Source of the DNA: Thalassobacillus devorans | Lineage (GTDB): Bacteria; Bacillota; Bacilli; Bacillales; Halobacillaceae | Length of the DNA: 64,000 bases | NCBI RefSeq assembly: GCF_011761345.1 | Contig: NZ_JAASRY010000001.1 | Span: 1,302,001 to 1,366,000, forward strand | Reading direction: 5' to 3' | Notes under the pieces: model-generated | The model's database searches: none | Seen by the model: the letters and a program-made list of their open reading frames with translations, nothing else | What the model was told of the DNA's origin: nothing | Program-made: the position numbers and the translations under genes | Shown here: one piece after another, positions 8,248-17,459 of the stretch | Numbering within the stretch: position 1 is the first letter of the stretch | Layout: each line of letters starts with the position of its first letter

Positions 8248-8862
8248 TCAATACTTTGGCCTAGCTATCCTAAATGACTCCCCTAGATAACAATACCCTG
8301 GTCCAGCCAATCTCCCAACCGGCTTTAACTTTTCAATATTAATCTTTCCATCATAATAAAGCTCATTTTCAATATAAAAACACTTAACCTCACCAAGTAA
8401 CATATCAAAATTCACATTACCTTTATTATCCTTTAATTCAATATGCTGGTGAAGTACACATTCCATAGCAATTTTACTTTCCGAAATCCGAGGAACAGAA
8501 ACGTATTCTCCAGGAACAGTTGTTAAACCGGCCAATTTCACCTCACTCACACCCTCAGGTGCATCAATTGCTGTGTGGTTAGCTTGATTAAGAATTTCCT
8601 GATTTACTACATGAACTACAAATTCTTGATTTGCCATTATATTTGCAACCGTATGCTTCATCTCTCCCCCTTTGTCTCGTCCAGCTGAGAACATCAAAAT
8701 GGGAGGATTGTGACTTACAATGTTATAAAAGCTAAATGGTGCCGCATTGATTACCCCATCCTCATTCATGCTTGTGACAAAGGCAATAGGTCTTGGAACC
8801 ACACTTCCCATTAATAACTTATAGTTATCTTGGAGGGATTGTTGTTCTGAAAATATATACAT
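8248..8862 (-). CDS. Flavin reductase-like FMN-binding protein
   Basis: A 204-residue protein with the split-barrel flavin-binding fold of the flavin reductase/DIM6-NTAB family: GSVVPRPIAFVTS near the N-terminus, NAAPFSFYNIVSHNPPI, and a GEVKCFYIEN strand. Members use or hold FMN, and many supply reduced flavin to monooxygenases; no monooxygenase is present here. It is the last gene of the eight-gene minus-strand operon and follows the TauE gene by 12 bases. The ATG has AAAGGAG seven bases upstream. Its role in the pathway is unknown. Confidence 0.8.
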   Translation of the reverse strand: MYIFSEQQSLQDNYKLLMGSVVPRPIAFVTSMNEDGVINAAPFSFYNIVSHNPPILMFSAGRDKGGEMKHTVANIMANQEFVVHVVNQEILNQANHTAIDAPEGVSEVKLAGLTTVPGEYVSVPRISESKIAMECVLHQHIELKDNKGNVNFDMLLGEVKCFYIENELYYDGKINIEKLKPVGRLAGPGYCYLGESFRIARPKY

Positions 8863-8874
8863 GATAAAACTCCT

Positions 8875-9687
8875 TTAGATAGATAATAAAATTAGTCGTA
8901 CACCTACTAAAAAGATAAAGAGTCTAAAAATGATGACAATTGTTTTTTCATTTAACCGTGTGCTAATCCAAACACCAAATCTTGCTCCAATCCATGCACC
9001 TGGGATTAAGGCTGCTGTATATAACCATTCCACATTGCCTTGTACCATATGTGCAATAGAGCCGGTAGCGGCAAATAATAAGACTAGTAGCATGGAGGTT
9101 GCGACAGCTATAGATGGAGGGAAACGGAATACAATCAGCATAAGTGGCACCATCAATGCACCTCCTCCTATACCGAATAAGCCTGACAAGATTCCGACTA
9201 AAAATGAAAATGAAATCCCAATCGGAATATGAACTCGATATGTAATCGCATTTCCATCGTTATCTTTGTATATCCTCTCAAGCCCTTTTTTCAACTTAAA
9301 AACCCTTAGTTTATTGGTAATGGCTAACACAATCGAAATGACAATCATTAATAATCCAAAAAACAGATTAAAAAAATCATTATTTAACCTTTCATTTAGA
9401 AATGCACCTAGCAAAGCTCCAGGTCCACCTCCAATAAAAAAAATCAAACCACTTACATAGTCGACCTTCTTGCGTTTTAAATATGCTAAGGTCGACGATA
9501 GACCCGTGAAAATTATAATGATAATAGATGTACCAACGGCAAGCTGAGGGGTTATGGGCGGGAGAAGGTTTGTACTGTCCCCTAAAAATAAAAGGGAAGG
9601 AACAATAACAATCCCACCACCTAGACCTGCCAAACTCCCAATGGCACCCCCGATAAATCCAATGAGTATTAGAATTAGATAGACCAA
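8875..9687 (-). CDS. TauE/SafE family membrane transporter
   Basis: A polytopic membrane protein with the family's two repeated halves, each starting with a glycine-rich loop (GSLAGLGGGIVIVPSL and GILSGLFGIGGGALMVPL). Family members export sulfite, sulfoacetate or other small organic anions. I place the start at TTG 9687 because AAGGAG lies 8 bases upstream and the protein then begins directly with the first membrane helix; an ATG 11 codons upstream has no ribosome binding site. It lies between the ABC ATPase and the flavin reductase genes, suggesting export of an anionic product of the pathway. Confidence 0.85.
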   Translation of the reverse strand: MVYLILILIGFIGGAIGSLAGLGGGIVIVPSLLFLGDSTNLLPPITPQLAVGTSIIIIIFTGLSSTLAYLKRKKVDYVSGLIFFIGGGPGALLGAFLNERLNNDFFNLFFGLLMIVISIVLAITNKLRVFKLKKGLERIYKDNDGNAITYRVHIPIGISFSFLVGILSGLFGIGGGALMVPLMLIVFRFPPSIAVATSMLLVLLFAATGSIAHMVQGNVEWLYTAALIPGAWIGARFGVWISTRLNEKTIVIIFRLFIFLVGVRLILLSI

Positions 9688-9737
9688 GCTTTTTTCTCCT
9701 TCATAGATGGAGCAGTCCATATCGACAGCAAAACGAA

Positions 9738-10790
9738 TTACTCAAATAACGGGATGACTTTATCCGCCCGCCAACAGAGAGTCACTTCATCCCCTACATG
9801 TAGACTATTAATATCATGTTTTTCTGAAGGAGCTTCTACGACCATGTTTTCACCATTTTTAAACGTTGTATTTAACTCAATTATTGTCCCTTTATAAATC
9901 ACTTGATTTATTCTTACATTGAATTGGTTACTATACTCTGTAGTGTCAGTCGGATTTAACACAACCATATTTGGACGAATACCAATGTGCTTAATGCCTT
10001 TTTCTGTGCTAATCAACTTCACCTTTAAGCCTTTGTCCGTAATAAAATAATCATCCTCCACTTTCCCATCAAAAATGTTCCTTACTCCAACAAAGTGTGC
10101 CGTAAAATATGATTTCGGCGAGTCAAAAATCTCACTTGGAGTCCCAATTTGACGGATATTCCCTTCATCCATAACGACAATTTTATCTGATAATACTAAG
10201 GCTTCTTCCTGATCATGGGTTACAAAAATGCAGGTTAAATCTAGTCGTTTTTGCAAACTTAGAATTTCATTTCTCATTTCATCTCTAAGTTTTGCATCTA
10301 AATTACTTAAAGGTTCATCTAATAATAGTACTCTTGGGTTCACAATAATAGCACGAGCAAGGGCTACACGCTGTTGCTGCCCACCTGATAATTGCCCTGG
10401 ATAACGATCTTCAAAATGATCCAAGTGAACCATTTTTAAAACTTCGCTTACCCTCGATTTAATTTCACTTTTCGGTACCTTTCTCATTTTCAAACCATAG
10501 GCTACATTCTCAGCCACGGTCATATGAGGAAATAAAGCATAGTTTTGGAACACTAATGCTGTATCTCTTTTATTGGGTGGGGTATGAGTGACTTCAGAAT
10601 CATTCATCGTGATTTTTCCTCCATCAGGCTCTAAAAACCCTGAAATCAAACGAAGTGTTGTACTCTTCCCACACCCACTTGGTCCAAGTAAAGAAACCAA
10701 TTCGCCTTTCTTGATTGATAGGCTTATATTTTTGACGACAACGTTATCTCCAAACTTTTTCACGACTTGATTTAGAATTAGTTCCTCCAT
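9738..10790 (-). CDS. ABC transporter ATP-binding subunit, PotA-like
   Basis: A 350-residue ATPase with Walker A GPSGCGKST, signature LSGGQQQRVALARA, Walker B VLLLDEPLSNLD and switch HD in FVTHDQEEAL. A C-terminal TOBE domain of about 110 residues follows, as in PotA/FbpC importers of polyamines, iron or small organic cations. It powers the two permeases encoded upstream, although an M24 peptidase gene separates them. The order is unusual only in that the hydrolase gene sits between permease and ATPase, which supports a shared substrate. Confidence 0.9.
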   Translation of the reverse strand: MEELILNQVVKKFGDNVVVKNISLSIKKGELVSLLGPSGCGKSTTLRLISGFLEPDGGKITMNDSEVTHTPPNKRDTALVFQNYALFPHMTVAENVAYGLKMRKVPKSEIKSRVSEVLKMVHLDHFEDRYPGQLSGGQQQRVALARAIIVNPRVLLLDEPLSNLDAKLRDEMRNEILSLQKRLDLTCIFVTHDQEEALVLSDKIVVMDEGNIRQIGTPSEIFDSPKSYFTAHFVGVRNIFDGKVEDDYFITDKGLKVKLISTEKGIKHIGIRPNMVVLNPTDTTEYSNQFNVRINQVIYKGTIIELNTTFKNGENMVVEAPSEKHDINSLHVGDEVTLCWRADKVIPLFE

Positions 10791-10855
10791 AAAATATGCT
10801 CCTTATGTTAGAAATATTTACCTAGACGTATTCCGGGGATTCTAGATAAATTAGA

Positions 10856-11950
10856 TTATATTACCTGCAGTTTCTTAGGATATTGAGTTAATAGTTTATA
10901 TCCATCCTTGGTGACTAAAATCTCGTCCTCAATTCGAACACCGCCAATTTCAGGAATATAAATACCTGGTTCAATTGTAAAAGTCATTCCTTCCCGCAAA
11001 ACATTGTCATTGTTTTGATGCAGGGATGGATATTCATGTCCTTCTAACCCAATCCCATGCCCTACGCGGTGAGGATAATAATCACCATAACCTGCTTCTG
11101 TAATCACTTTTCTCGAAATTCGATCAATTTCTCCAATCGTCATACCAGGCTTACAGCTTTCAATCGCCTTCTGATTCGCTTCCAAGACGGTTTCATAAAT
11201 CTCTTTCTTGTGATTCGAAACGCGATGATATACAAAGGTTCTAGTGATGTCAGAACAATAACCATTTAGAATTACTCCAAGGTCTAACATCACGAAATCA
11301 CCTTCCTCTAACTTCCGTAACCCGGGCTTCCCATGTGGATGGCCACTGTTTTTTCCGAATAATGCCATAGGTGGTGCCGCCATGTGTCGAATACCTTTTT
11401 TCTTTTGTTTATATTCGATATGGGCAACTAGTTCAATTTCTGTAATTCCTTCCCGCAATGCCTGAATACCGACTTCTATCCCATACTCTGCTATTCTGGA
11501 GGAATCTATCATGGCTTCAACTTCTTGTTCACTTTTAATCAAACGTTCCTGGTTTATCACTTCATCCAATGGTACAATAAAAGCCGAAGGAAATAACCCT
11601 TGTAGTTTTAGACTCCGTTTATAAGATAAAACCGATTCCTCTATCGCATAAGATGCAGGATTAATTCTTTCTCGGTCAAGAGACTCCTTAATCTTGCTCC
11701 AAGGATCTTCACTATCCTGATAGCTAATGATTCCATAACTCCATCCCGATTGTTTGACTTGCTCTTCTTCAAGTTTTGGACAAACCATAATAGGATCAGC
11801 TTCAGAAAATACAAATAGTCCAACTAAGCGTTCGTAGGGTTTACACGTAAATCCGGTATAGTAATAAATATTGGTTACTGAATTAATAAACACAAAATCT
11901 ACTTTTTCATCTTCTAGCCAATTTGCTAGTTTTGCTATCCTATTCTTCAT
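10856..11950 (-). CDS. M24 family metallopeptidase (Xaa-Pro peptidase-like)
   Basis: A creatinase-type N-terminal domain is followed by the pita-bread M24 domain. All five metal ligands of the family are visible: the Asp of VMLDLG, the Asp of CSDITRT, the His of RVGHGIGL, the Glu of TIEPGIY and the Glu of VRIEDEI, so a dinuclear metal hydrolase is expected. I start at ATG 11950 (364 aa), behind GGAAGTGG; the longer frame to 12019 would overlap the permease gene. It is paralogous to the other M24 protein of this operon (shared YYxTGF...P.ER motif). The likely substrate is a dipeptide or an N-acyl/amidino amino acid taken up by the transporter. Confidence 0.85.
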   Translation of the reverse strand: MKNRIAKLANWLEDEKVDFVFINSVTNIYYYTGFTCKPYERLVGLFVFSEADPIMVCPKLEEEQVKQSGWSYGIISYQDSEDPWSKIKESLDRERINPASYAIEESVLSYKRSLKLQGLFPSAFIVPLDEVINQERLIKSEQEVEAMIDSSRIAEYGIEVGIQALREGITEIELVAHIEYKQKKKGIRHMAAPPMALFGKNSGHPHGKPGLRKLEEGDFVMLDLGVILNGYCSDITRTFVYHRVSNHKKEIYETVLEANQKAIESCKPGMTIGEIDRISRKVITEAGYGDYYPHRVGHGIGLEGHEYPSLHQNNDNVLREGMTFTIEPGIYIPEIGGVRIEDEILVTKDGYKLLTQYPKKLQVI

Positions 11951-11981
11951 ATAATCCACTTCCAACCTAAATAAATTTACA

Positions 11982-12791
11982 TTAAAATACTTTTCTGATA
12001 CTAATAAACTTGTTAGCAATCCACATTAAAATCCCGATCAAAATAATTTGGACTGTTGAAACGGCAGCAATTAATGGGTCTACCTTCCAAAATACATAAT
12101 TTAATATTTCAATCGGTAATGTTAACTCCCCCGGTCTCACCAACATCAAGCTGATCTCTAAGTTGTTAAAGGAATGAATAAAGGATAGAATTCCAGCAGC
12201 AATAATTGAAGGTCTTAAGTTAGGTAGAACGATTTTGATGAATGCTTGGATTCTAGTAGAACCTAAGTCAATTGCAGCTTCTTCTAAAGATGGATTAATA
12301 CTCTGGAGTCCTGCTGAAATTAATCGTACTGTCCACGGAATACAAATAATGACATGAGCTGTAATTAATGCCCAAAGGTTTGGTACCATATCAATACCAA
12401 TTAACCGTTCCGTATTAAATAGGAAAATATAAATTCCGATCCCTGTAATAATGGTAGGTACAATTAAAGGGGATAGAAATAACAATTCAAAAATCTTCTT
12501 CCCTTTAAAGTTATATCGAATAAGGGCAATAGATCCGAGTAAACCCAATACCAATGAAATGATCATGGCAAAAAAAGACACCCTTAAACTTAAAAAGAAG
12601 GAGTTTAAGAATTCTTGATGATGTAGAAGCTCCACAAACCATTTGAAAGAATATCCTTTAGGAGGAAAGGTAATTAACGAAGTTGAGAAAAAGGATATCC
12701 ATATAACCATAAACACAGGTAACACAATAAAACCAAAGATTAAAAAGATTGGTATCCGTTTGAAAAAGGTTAACCATTTAGATTGTTGCAT
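11982..12791 (-). CDS. ABC transporter permease, PotC-like
   Basis: A 269-residue inner-membrane permease with about six helices and the EAA coupling motif (EEAAIDLGSTRIQAFIKIVLP). It pairs with the PotB-like permease, whose stop codon directly precedes this ATG, so the two are translationally coupled. It forms the channel of a spermidine/putrescine-type importer with the ATPase and the lipoprotein of the same operon. Confidence 0.9.
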   Translation of the reverse strand: MQQSKWLTFFKRIPIFLIFGFIVLPVFMVIWISFFSTSLITFPPKGYSFKWFVELLHHQEFLNSFFLSLRVSFFAMIISLVLGLLGSIALIRYNFKGKKIFELLFLSPLIVPTIITGIGIYIFLFNTERLIGIDMVPNLWALITAHVIICIPWTVRLISAGLQSINPSLEEAAIDLGSTRIQAFIKIVLPNLRPSIIAAGILSFIHSFNNLEISLMLVRPGELTLPIEILNYVFWKVDPLIAAVSTVQIILIGILMWIANKFISIRKVF

Positions 12792-13685
12792 CTATCCTTT
12801 CACCTCCGTTGTAGTGGCATGATTGCTACCGGAGGTAGTTCGTTCGATGACTCGTAAGTACAAAATAGATGAAAGCAGTGTGATGGTAATCAGGATAATT
12901 GCCATTGCAGACCCCATCGGCCAGTTAGATACTTCATTAATTTGGGCATATAAAGCAGGTGCCATCATTTGAACCTTAGTGCCCCCAATAACGAGAGGAG
13001 TGGTGTAAGCATTCATAGAAAGAATAAATACAAAGAGTGTTCCCGCTAGAATACCTGGCATAGCAATCGGAATCAATACCGTTCGAATCACCTTCCACCT
13101 TGATGCACCTAAATCTATAGCCGCTTCTTCTAATGCGGGATTGATTCGTTCAATCACAGATTGTATCGTTAAAATCATATACGGAAGGACAACATTGGCT
13201 ATAGCAATAATAACGGCCGGTGGTGTTTCTAAAAATTGAACAGGACCATCCGTAAGCCCTATTTTTGTTATGATTCGATTTACAAGTCCATTTTCACTGA
13301 AGAAAGAAATCCAACCAATATCCCGTACAATATTTCCTACTAAAAGCGGAAAAACAACAAGTGCGATTAGCACACCCTTCCAATTAGATGTCATTCTTGC
13401 TAGGATATACGCGATTGGAAAGGCCATCACAAGTGTAAGCAGAGTTGCTGCTATAGAGATATAGATTGTATTCCATAGGATTTTTAAAAAATATGGATCG
13501 GTGAAGAATCCGATGTAATTCTCAATGGTCCAGGCGGACTCCATGAATCCGCCTAGAATATTTTGATTGAAACTGACTCTTAAAAAGTAAATAAGAGGTA
13601 GCAGGAACATAATCGTAATTAGAATAGTTGTAGGAGCAATTAGCATTCCTATTTCAAATCTGCTTTTATTTCTGTTCTGGGACAC
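12792..13685 (-). CDS. ABC transporter permease, PotB-like
   Basis: A 297-residue permease with six or so hydrophobic helices and the EAA motif EEAAIDLGASRWKVIRTVLIP near residue 190. It lies 31 bases after the substrate-binding protein gene and abuts the PotC-like gene. As in polyamine/iron importers of this class it has a short cytosolic N-terminus (MSQNRNKSRFE) before helix 1. Confidence 0.9.
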   Translation of the reverse strand: MSQNRNKSRFEIGMLIAPTTILITIMFLLPLIYFLRVSFNQNILGGFMESAWTIENYIGFFTDPYFLKILWNTIYISIAATLLTLVMAFPIAYILARMTSNWKGVLIALVVFPLLVGNIVRDIGWISFFSENGLVNRIITKIGLTDGPVQFLETPPAVIIAIANVVLPYMILTIQSVIERINPALEEAAIDLGASRWKVIRTVLIPIAMPGILAGTLFVFILSMNAYTTPLVIGGTKVQMMAPALYAQINEVSNWPMGSAMAIILITITLLSSILYLRVIERTTSGSNHATTTEVKG

Positions 13686-13716
13686 AAAACTCCCCCTTCG
13701 GTTTTTCTATGTTTTA

Positions 13717-14766
13717 TTATTCACTTGCAATCTCTCGATCAAATTTTTGCTTCCAAGCAGCATAATTTTCCGATACATAACCTAAGTCCACTGACTTAAC
13801 GAGTTTAGTTTCTTCTTTAGAAAAACCTACGTCCTCGATTAATTCATCAGACATTTCGGCATTGACCACAGTAGTGTCATATCCCATGTTCGCTGCAAAT
13901 TCCACTTGAGCTTCTGGCTCTAGCATAGCATTTAGATAATCATATGCCGCTTCTACATTTTGAGCATTGGCAGGAATACCGCCACCATAAATCCTGGGAT
14001 ATGTTCCCTCTTGAGGAATGGTATTTCCAATGGGATCTCCGCCTGATTCATTCCATTGCACAGCACGAGATTTCCAACCAATAGTTAAAGCAATTTCACC
14101 TGTTTTTAATGCTGTTCCTAAAGCTTCCTGGGAAGTATAGAACTTAGGATTTTGCTTCGTGATCGATGCAAACTTGTCCCAACTCTTCTCCCAATTTTGA
14201 CCTTCCGTATTACCTTCAACTGCAGCAGCTGCATATAACCATCGATCAAATACATCCACATAAACCCCAACTTTTCCTTTATACTTTGGATCCCACAATA
14301 CTTCCCATGATTGAGGTTCTTCTTTAACAAGTTTTTCATTATAGAGAAGAACTCCGGCACTATAAATGTGTGGAACAAAATAAGGGTTCTCTAAGTTCGG
14401 TTTAATGTTTTCTGAATTAGGGATTTTACTATAATCTAATTTCATCATAATCTCTTCATCAATCATTTCTTGAATGGTGTCATATGATAGTTGAACCACA
14501 TCAAAGGTTCCATTTCCTTCCTTTTCTACGCGTAGCTTCGTCAAACGAGAAGATGCGTCTGAAGGGACATAAACCACTTCAGTATCACTATTGGCTTCCT
14601 TAAACTTTGGATTAACATAATCCGTTAAGAACTGTTGATAGTCACCGCCCCACGCGCCCACTACAACCTCAGAATTCGTTTCACCTGATGAAGTTTTATC
14701 TCCCCCACAGGCTGCTAACATAAGCAATAGAACCATCATGGATAGAAACAAACTAAACTTTCGCAT
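13717..14766 (-). CDS. Substrate-binding lipoprotein of the PotD-like importer
   Basis: A 349-residue protein with a lipoprotein signal (MRKFSLFLSMMVLLLMLAAC, lipobox LAAC with Cys20) and the PotD/Fbp-type fold, starting VVVGAWGGDYQQF. It captures the substrate outside the membrane and hands it to the two permeases. The generic motif does not define the ligand: clade relatives bind polyamines, iron or small amino compounds. The gene lies 38 bases after the divergent M24 gene. Confidence 0.9.
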   Translation of the reverse strand: MRKFSLFLSMMVLLLMLAACGGDKTSSGETNSEVVVGAWGGDYQQFLTDYVNPKFKEANSDTEVVYVPSDASSRLTKLRVEKEGNGTFDVVQLSYDTIQEMIDEEIMMKLDYSKIPNSENIKPNLENPYFVPHIYSAGVLLYNEKLVKEEPQSWEVLWDPKYKGKVGVYVDVFDRWLYAAAAVEGNTEGQNWEKSWDKFASITKQNPKFYTSQEALGTALKTGEIALTIGWKSRAVQWNESGGDPIGNTIPQEGTYPRIYGGGIPANAQNVEAAYDYLNAMLEPEAQVEFAANMGYDTTVVNAEMSDELIEDVGFSKEETKLVKSVDLGYVSENYAAWKQKFDREIASE

Positions 14767-14804
14767 AATCTTTCATCCTCTCTCTTATTTTAAAATTTTT
14801 AATT

Positions 14805-15983
14805 CTATTGAATAATTAAAGACTCTAAATCCCTAGGATAATAGGTTAAAAACTCACATCCGTCCTCTGTAATCAAAATAGTATCAGAATTGCGGAAACC
14901 TCCAATATTCTCTACATATAACGCTGGTTCAACGGTAGCTACCATGCCTGGCTTCATAATGTTTTGATCGCCTAGATCAAAGAATGGTGCTTCATGATTA
15001 AGCAATCCAATATTATGACCTGTATGATGTCGAGTTAAGTGTTCTACATTATTTTCTTCATAAAAAGCTCTTACATTTTTCTCTACCACGTTAAATGGTT
15101 GTCCTGGTTTAATACTTTCGACTGCAATTTTTTGAGCTTGTTGTACTAAGCGATAATATTTTTCTTGCTCCTTACTAACTTCTCTAACAAACATCGTTCT
15201 CTCCAGTTCACTTCTGTAGCCCCAAACGGTAGATTCGGACTGAGAAACGACATTATCTCCCTTTTTTAAGATTAAATTTTGTGTTTGTGAATGCGGAAAA
15301 TTAGAATGTTGTCCGATTTGGCCTCTGTAAAAAGCGTTAGTCGGCTCACCGTGGGGTAGAAACTCTTTTCCAAGGGTTTCAATCATAGTTGTCGTGGCTT
15401 CAAGTGTGGCTCGTCCCGAAATTTCAATTTCGCTTAGACCAACTTTACTATATTTATGAAGGAGTCGATGAGCTAAATTTCCCCAACGACAGGATTCTTT
15501 AATTAACTCTATCTCATTATTCGACTTAATTTGACGAAATTCCTCTACCCACCCATCAATGGAAACATATTGTGCATCAATAAGGTCTCGCACTTTACTT
15601 CCATGATAACCTTTTGGAGAGGTGTACCCTTCTGCATCTAGTCCAATTACCTTATTTTGAAGGCCGCCATCTAGTAAACTTTCTTTCAAATATTCCATTG
15701 GATGGCTTAATCCCGGGTATTCTGGATAGTAATGAATATTTTGGACAAAGGCATATTCCTCAGCATGTTCTTTTTCTAAATGGGGAATCAGAATATGTGT
15801 GTTCTCTTGGGGGTCAATGAAAAAAGCAATTGGTCTTTCTGATGGACGAAAATGAAAACCAGTTAAATAGAATATATCGGTAACGCTAAATAAAATGGCT
15901 CCATCCACTCCTTTTTCTTGTAGAGTAGTAATTAATTTTCTTTGTCTAGATTTGATCTCGCTTTCTGGTATAGAGAGTCGCAT
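14805..15983 (-). CDS. M24 family hydrolase lacking most metal ligands
   Basis: A 392-residue creatinase/prolidase-fold protein, first gene of the operon and paralogous to the M24 protein at 10856-11950. Aligned to that protein, three of five metal ligands are changed: Asp to Gln (VVSQSE for VMLDLG), Asp to Glu (RSELERT for CSDITRT) and Glu to Ser (FRNSDTI for VRIEDEI). The His (TGHNIGL) and one Glu (TVEPALY) remain. Creatinase likewise works without metal through a His/Glu site, so a metal-free C-N hydrolase for a guanidino, betaine-like or cyclic amidine compound (compare creatinase, ectoine hydrolase DoeA) is more likely than a peptidase. The substrate is unknown. Confidence 0.8.
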   Translation of the reverse strand: MRLSIPESEIKSRQRKLITTLQEKGVDGAILFSVTDIFYLTGFHFRPSERPIAFFIDPQENTHILIPHLEKEHAEEYAFVQNIHYYPEYPGLSHPMEYLKESLLDGGLQNKVIGLDAEGYTSPKGYHGSKVRDLIDAQYVSIDGWVEEFRQIKSNNEIELIKESCRWGNLAHRLLHKYSKVGLSEIEISGRATLEATTTMIETLGKEFLPHGEPTNAFYRGQIGQHSNFPHSQTQNLILKKGDNVVSQSESTVWGYRSELERTMFVREVSKEQEKYYRLVQQAQKIAVESIKPGQPFNVVEKNVRAFYEENNVEHLTRHHTGHNIGLLNHEAPFFDLGDQNIMKPGMVATVEPALYVENIGGFRNSDTILITEDGCEFLTYYPRDLESLIIQ

Positions 15984-16045
15984 CTACTCACATCCCTTTA
16001 CAATAATATTTGTCAGAATTTAAAGAAATATCTAAAAATAATTTT

Positions 16046-16062
16046 ATCATTAGAGTAATGAT
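16046..16062. promoter_or_regulatory. LysR-type operator between divergent genes
   Basis: A perfect inverted repeat ATCATTA-GAG-TAATGAT (form ATC-N11-GAT) lies in the 141-base gap between the M24 gene and the divergent regulator. A TATAAT at 16066-16071, with a weak TTATCA 16 bases upstream of it, would be the regulator's own promoter, overlapped by the operator; this fits LysR autoregulation and divergent control. Confidence 0.5.
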
Positions 16063-16124
16063 TGGTATAATATATTATTATCTTTTATTGATATCTTAAA
16101 AATATTGTTTGGGATGTGATTTGA

Positions 16125-17015
16125 ATGGAACTTCGTCATTTAAAGTACTTTACAGTGATTGCGGAAGAATTACATTTTAGACGAGCAGCTGAGAAGCTAA
16201 ACATCTCCCAACCACCGTTAAGCCAACAGCTAAAACAGTTAGAAAATGAATTGCAGGTAAAACTCTTTTATCGTACGAATAGATCAGTAGAACTCACTGA
16301 AGCAGGAAGTGTGCTTCTCGAGAAAGCCTATAATATTTTCAACTATTTAGATGACGCTTGTGAGGAGACAAGAGGAGTTCATCGAGGGGAAATCGGGGAA
16401 TTAACACTTGGTTATAGTGGATCAGCCGTGTTTGACTTAATTCCTACCATTATTCATTCCTGTAACCAACTCTTCCCAAATCTAACCTTAGATTTAAAAC
16501 AGCTCACAACCTCAGAACAAATCAAAGCACTAGAAGAAAGAAAAATTCAAGTGGGAGTACTCGTCCCTCCGTTAGAAAACCCCAATCTTGTCACGCAAAC
16601 GATACGAGAAGAAAAATTAGTGGTATGTCTTCCGAATAATCATCCTCTAGCTCAAGGCCGAGCACAAATTGATGCTAGAGAACTAGCAACGGAAAATTTC
16701 ATTATGCCACCTCGACAAGCAGGACATGGTTATTATGAAGCCATTAAGAATATTTTTAAGGATGCAGGTTTTACCCCTACTATTGTACAGACAGCAAAAG
16801 AACAGCACACCATGGTATCGTTGGTGGCGGCTGGAATTGGTATAGTCATAGTACCTGAATATACACAGTTTATTAAGCTGGAAAATGTGGTGTATCTTCC
16901 ATTTAATAAGACCTATCCTAAAATCACTGCAATGGCTTGGCATAAGGAGAATAGGAGGCCGGTTGTGAATCGCTTTATAAGTGTAGTGCAGGAATTCGTG
17001 ATTCCTAAGTTTTGA
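16125..17015 (+). CDS. LysR-family transcriptional regulator
   Basis: A 296-residue regulator with the N-terminal winged helix (MELRHLKYFTVIAEELHF.., then AAEKLNISQPPLSQQLKQLE as recognition region) and a periplasmic-binding-like effector domain from about residue 90. It is divergent from the eight-gene operon and most likely activates it in response to its substrate or a breakdown product. Residues 1-90 are closest in style to the BenM/CatM/CbbR group. The ATG follows GGGATGTG with normal spacing. Two terminators follow. Confidence 0.9.
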   Translation: MELRHLKYFTVIAEELHFRRAAEKLNISQPPLSQQLKQLENELQVKLFYRTNRSVELTEAGSVLLEKAYNIFNYLDDACEETRGVHRGEIGELTLGYSGSAVFDLIPTIIHSCNQLFPNLTLDLKQLTTSEQIKALEERKIQVGVLVPPLENPNLVTQTIREEKLVVCLPNNHPLAQGRAQIDARELATENFIMPPRQAGHGYYEAIKNIFKDAGFTPTIVQTAKEQHTMVSLVAAGIGIVIVPEYTQFIKLENVVYLPFNKTYPKITAMAWHKENRRPVVNRFISVVQEFVIPKF

Positions 17016-17185
17016 TTTCTGATTCTGGAATACGGGGGTTAAATATAGGTTCTTCAACTAAGTTAAGAATCTATTATTCTTTCCACTAACTCTATATCAT
17101 GTTCATTGTATGTAGCTCTTATAAAATCATTTAATTTACTTTATTCCCGGATTATAGCTATAGGTTAAGTTAAGTGTAAGCGTAA

Positions 17186-17225
17186 AATAATCCCCATCTG
17201 TATCTCAACGGGGATTATTGTTTAT
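17186..17225 (+). terminator. Terminator after the LysR gene
   Basis: Perfect 10-base arms AATAATCCCC / GGGGATTATT (17186-17195 and 17210-17219), followed by a T-rich stretch; symmetrical enough to work from both sides. Confidence 0.8.
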
Positions 17226-17262
17226 ATTTTACTACAGAAACAAAAGTGTCCCGTGAAATCAT

Positions 17263-17287
17263 AATAGAGGCCGCCCCTCTATTTTTT
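17263..17287 (+). terminator. Second terminator
   Basis: Arms AATAGAGG / CCTCTATT with a 5-base loop, then T6. It lies between the LysR gene and the 39-aa ORF and would insulate them. Confidence 0.7.
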
Positions 17288-17339
17288 CATATATCTCAAC
17301 TTTTTACATAAGATATACAAAAAGTAGAAGAGGTGTAAA

Positions 17340-17459
17340 ATGGAAAGAAGAAAGCCAGATAGGGTTAAAGTTGGCAAGCCCGGATTTTCCCCAAAAGAAA
17401 GTAAAATCCATCTAATGAATCAGCAGCTTATAGTTTGGTTAGAAAGCTTAAAAAAATAA
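17340..17459 (+). CDS. Very small basic protein, 39 aa
   Basis: ATG at 17340 with GAGGTG six bases upstream. It encodes MERRKPDRVKVGKPGF... ending WLESLKK. It is basic and hydrophilic with no cysteine pattern, and I do not recognise it. The gene has its own surroundings of terminators: two before, and a weak CCCGCT/AGCGGG hairpin about 45 bases after. It lies in the accessory region, so it may belong to the mobile element. Confidence 0.5.
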   Translation: MERRKPDRVKVGKPGFSPKESKIHLMNQQLIVWLESLKK

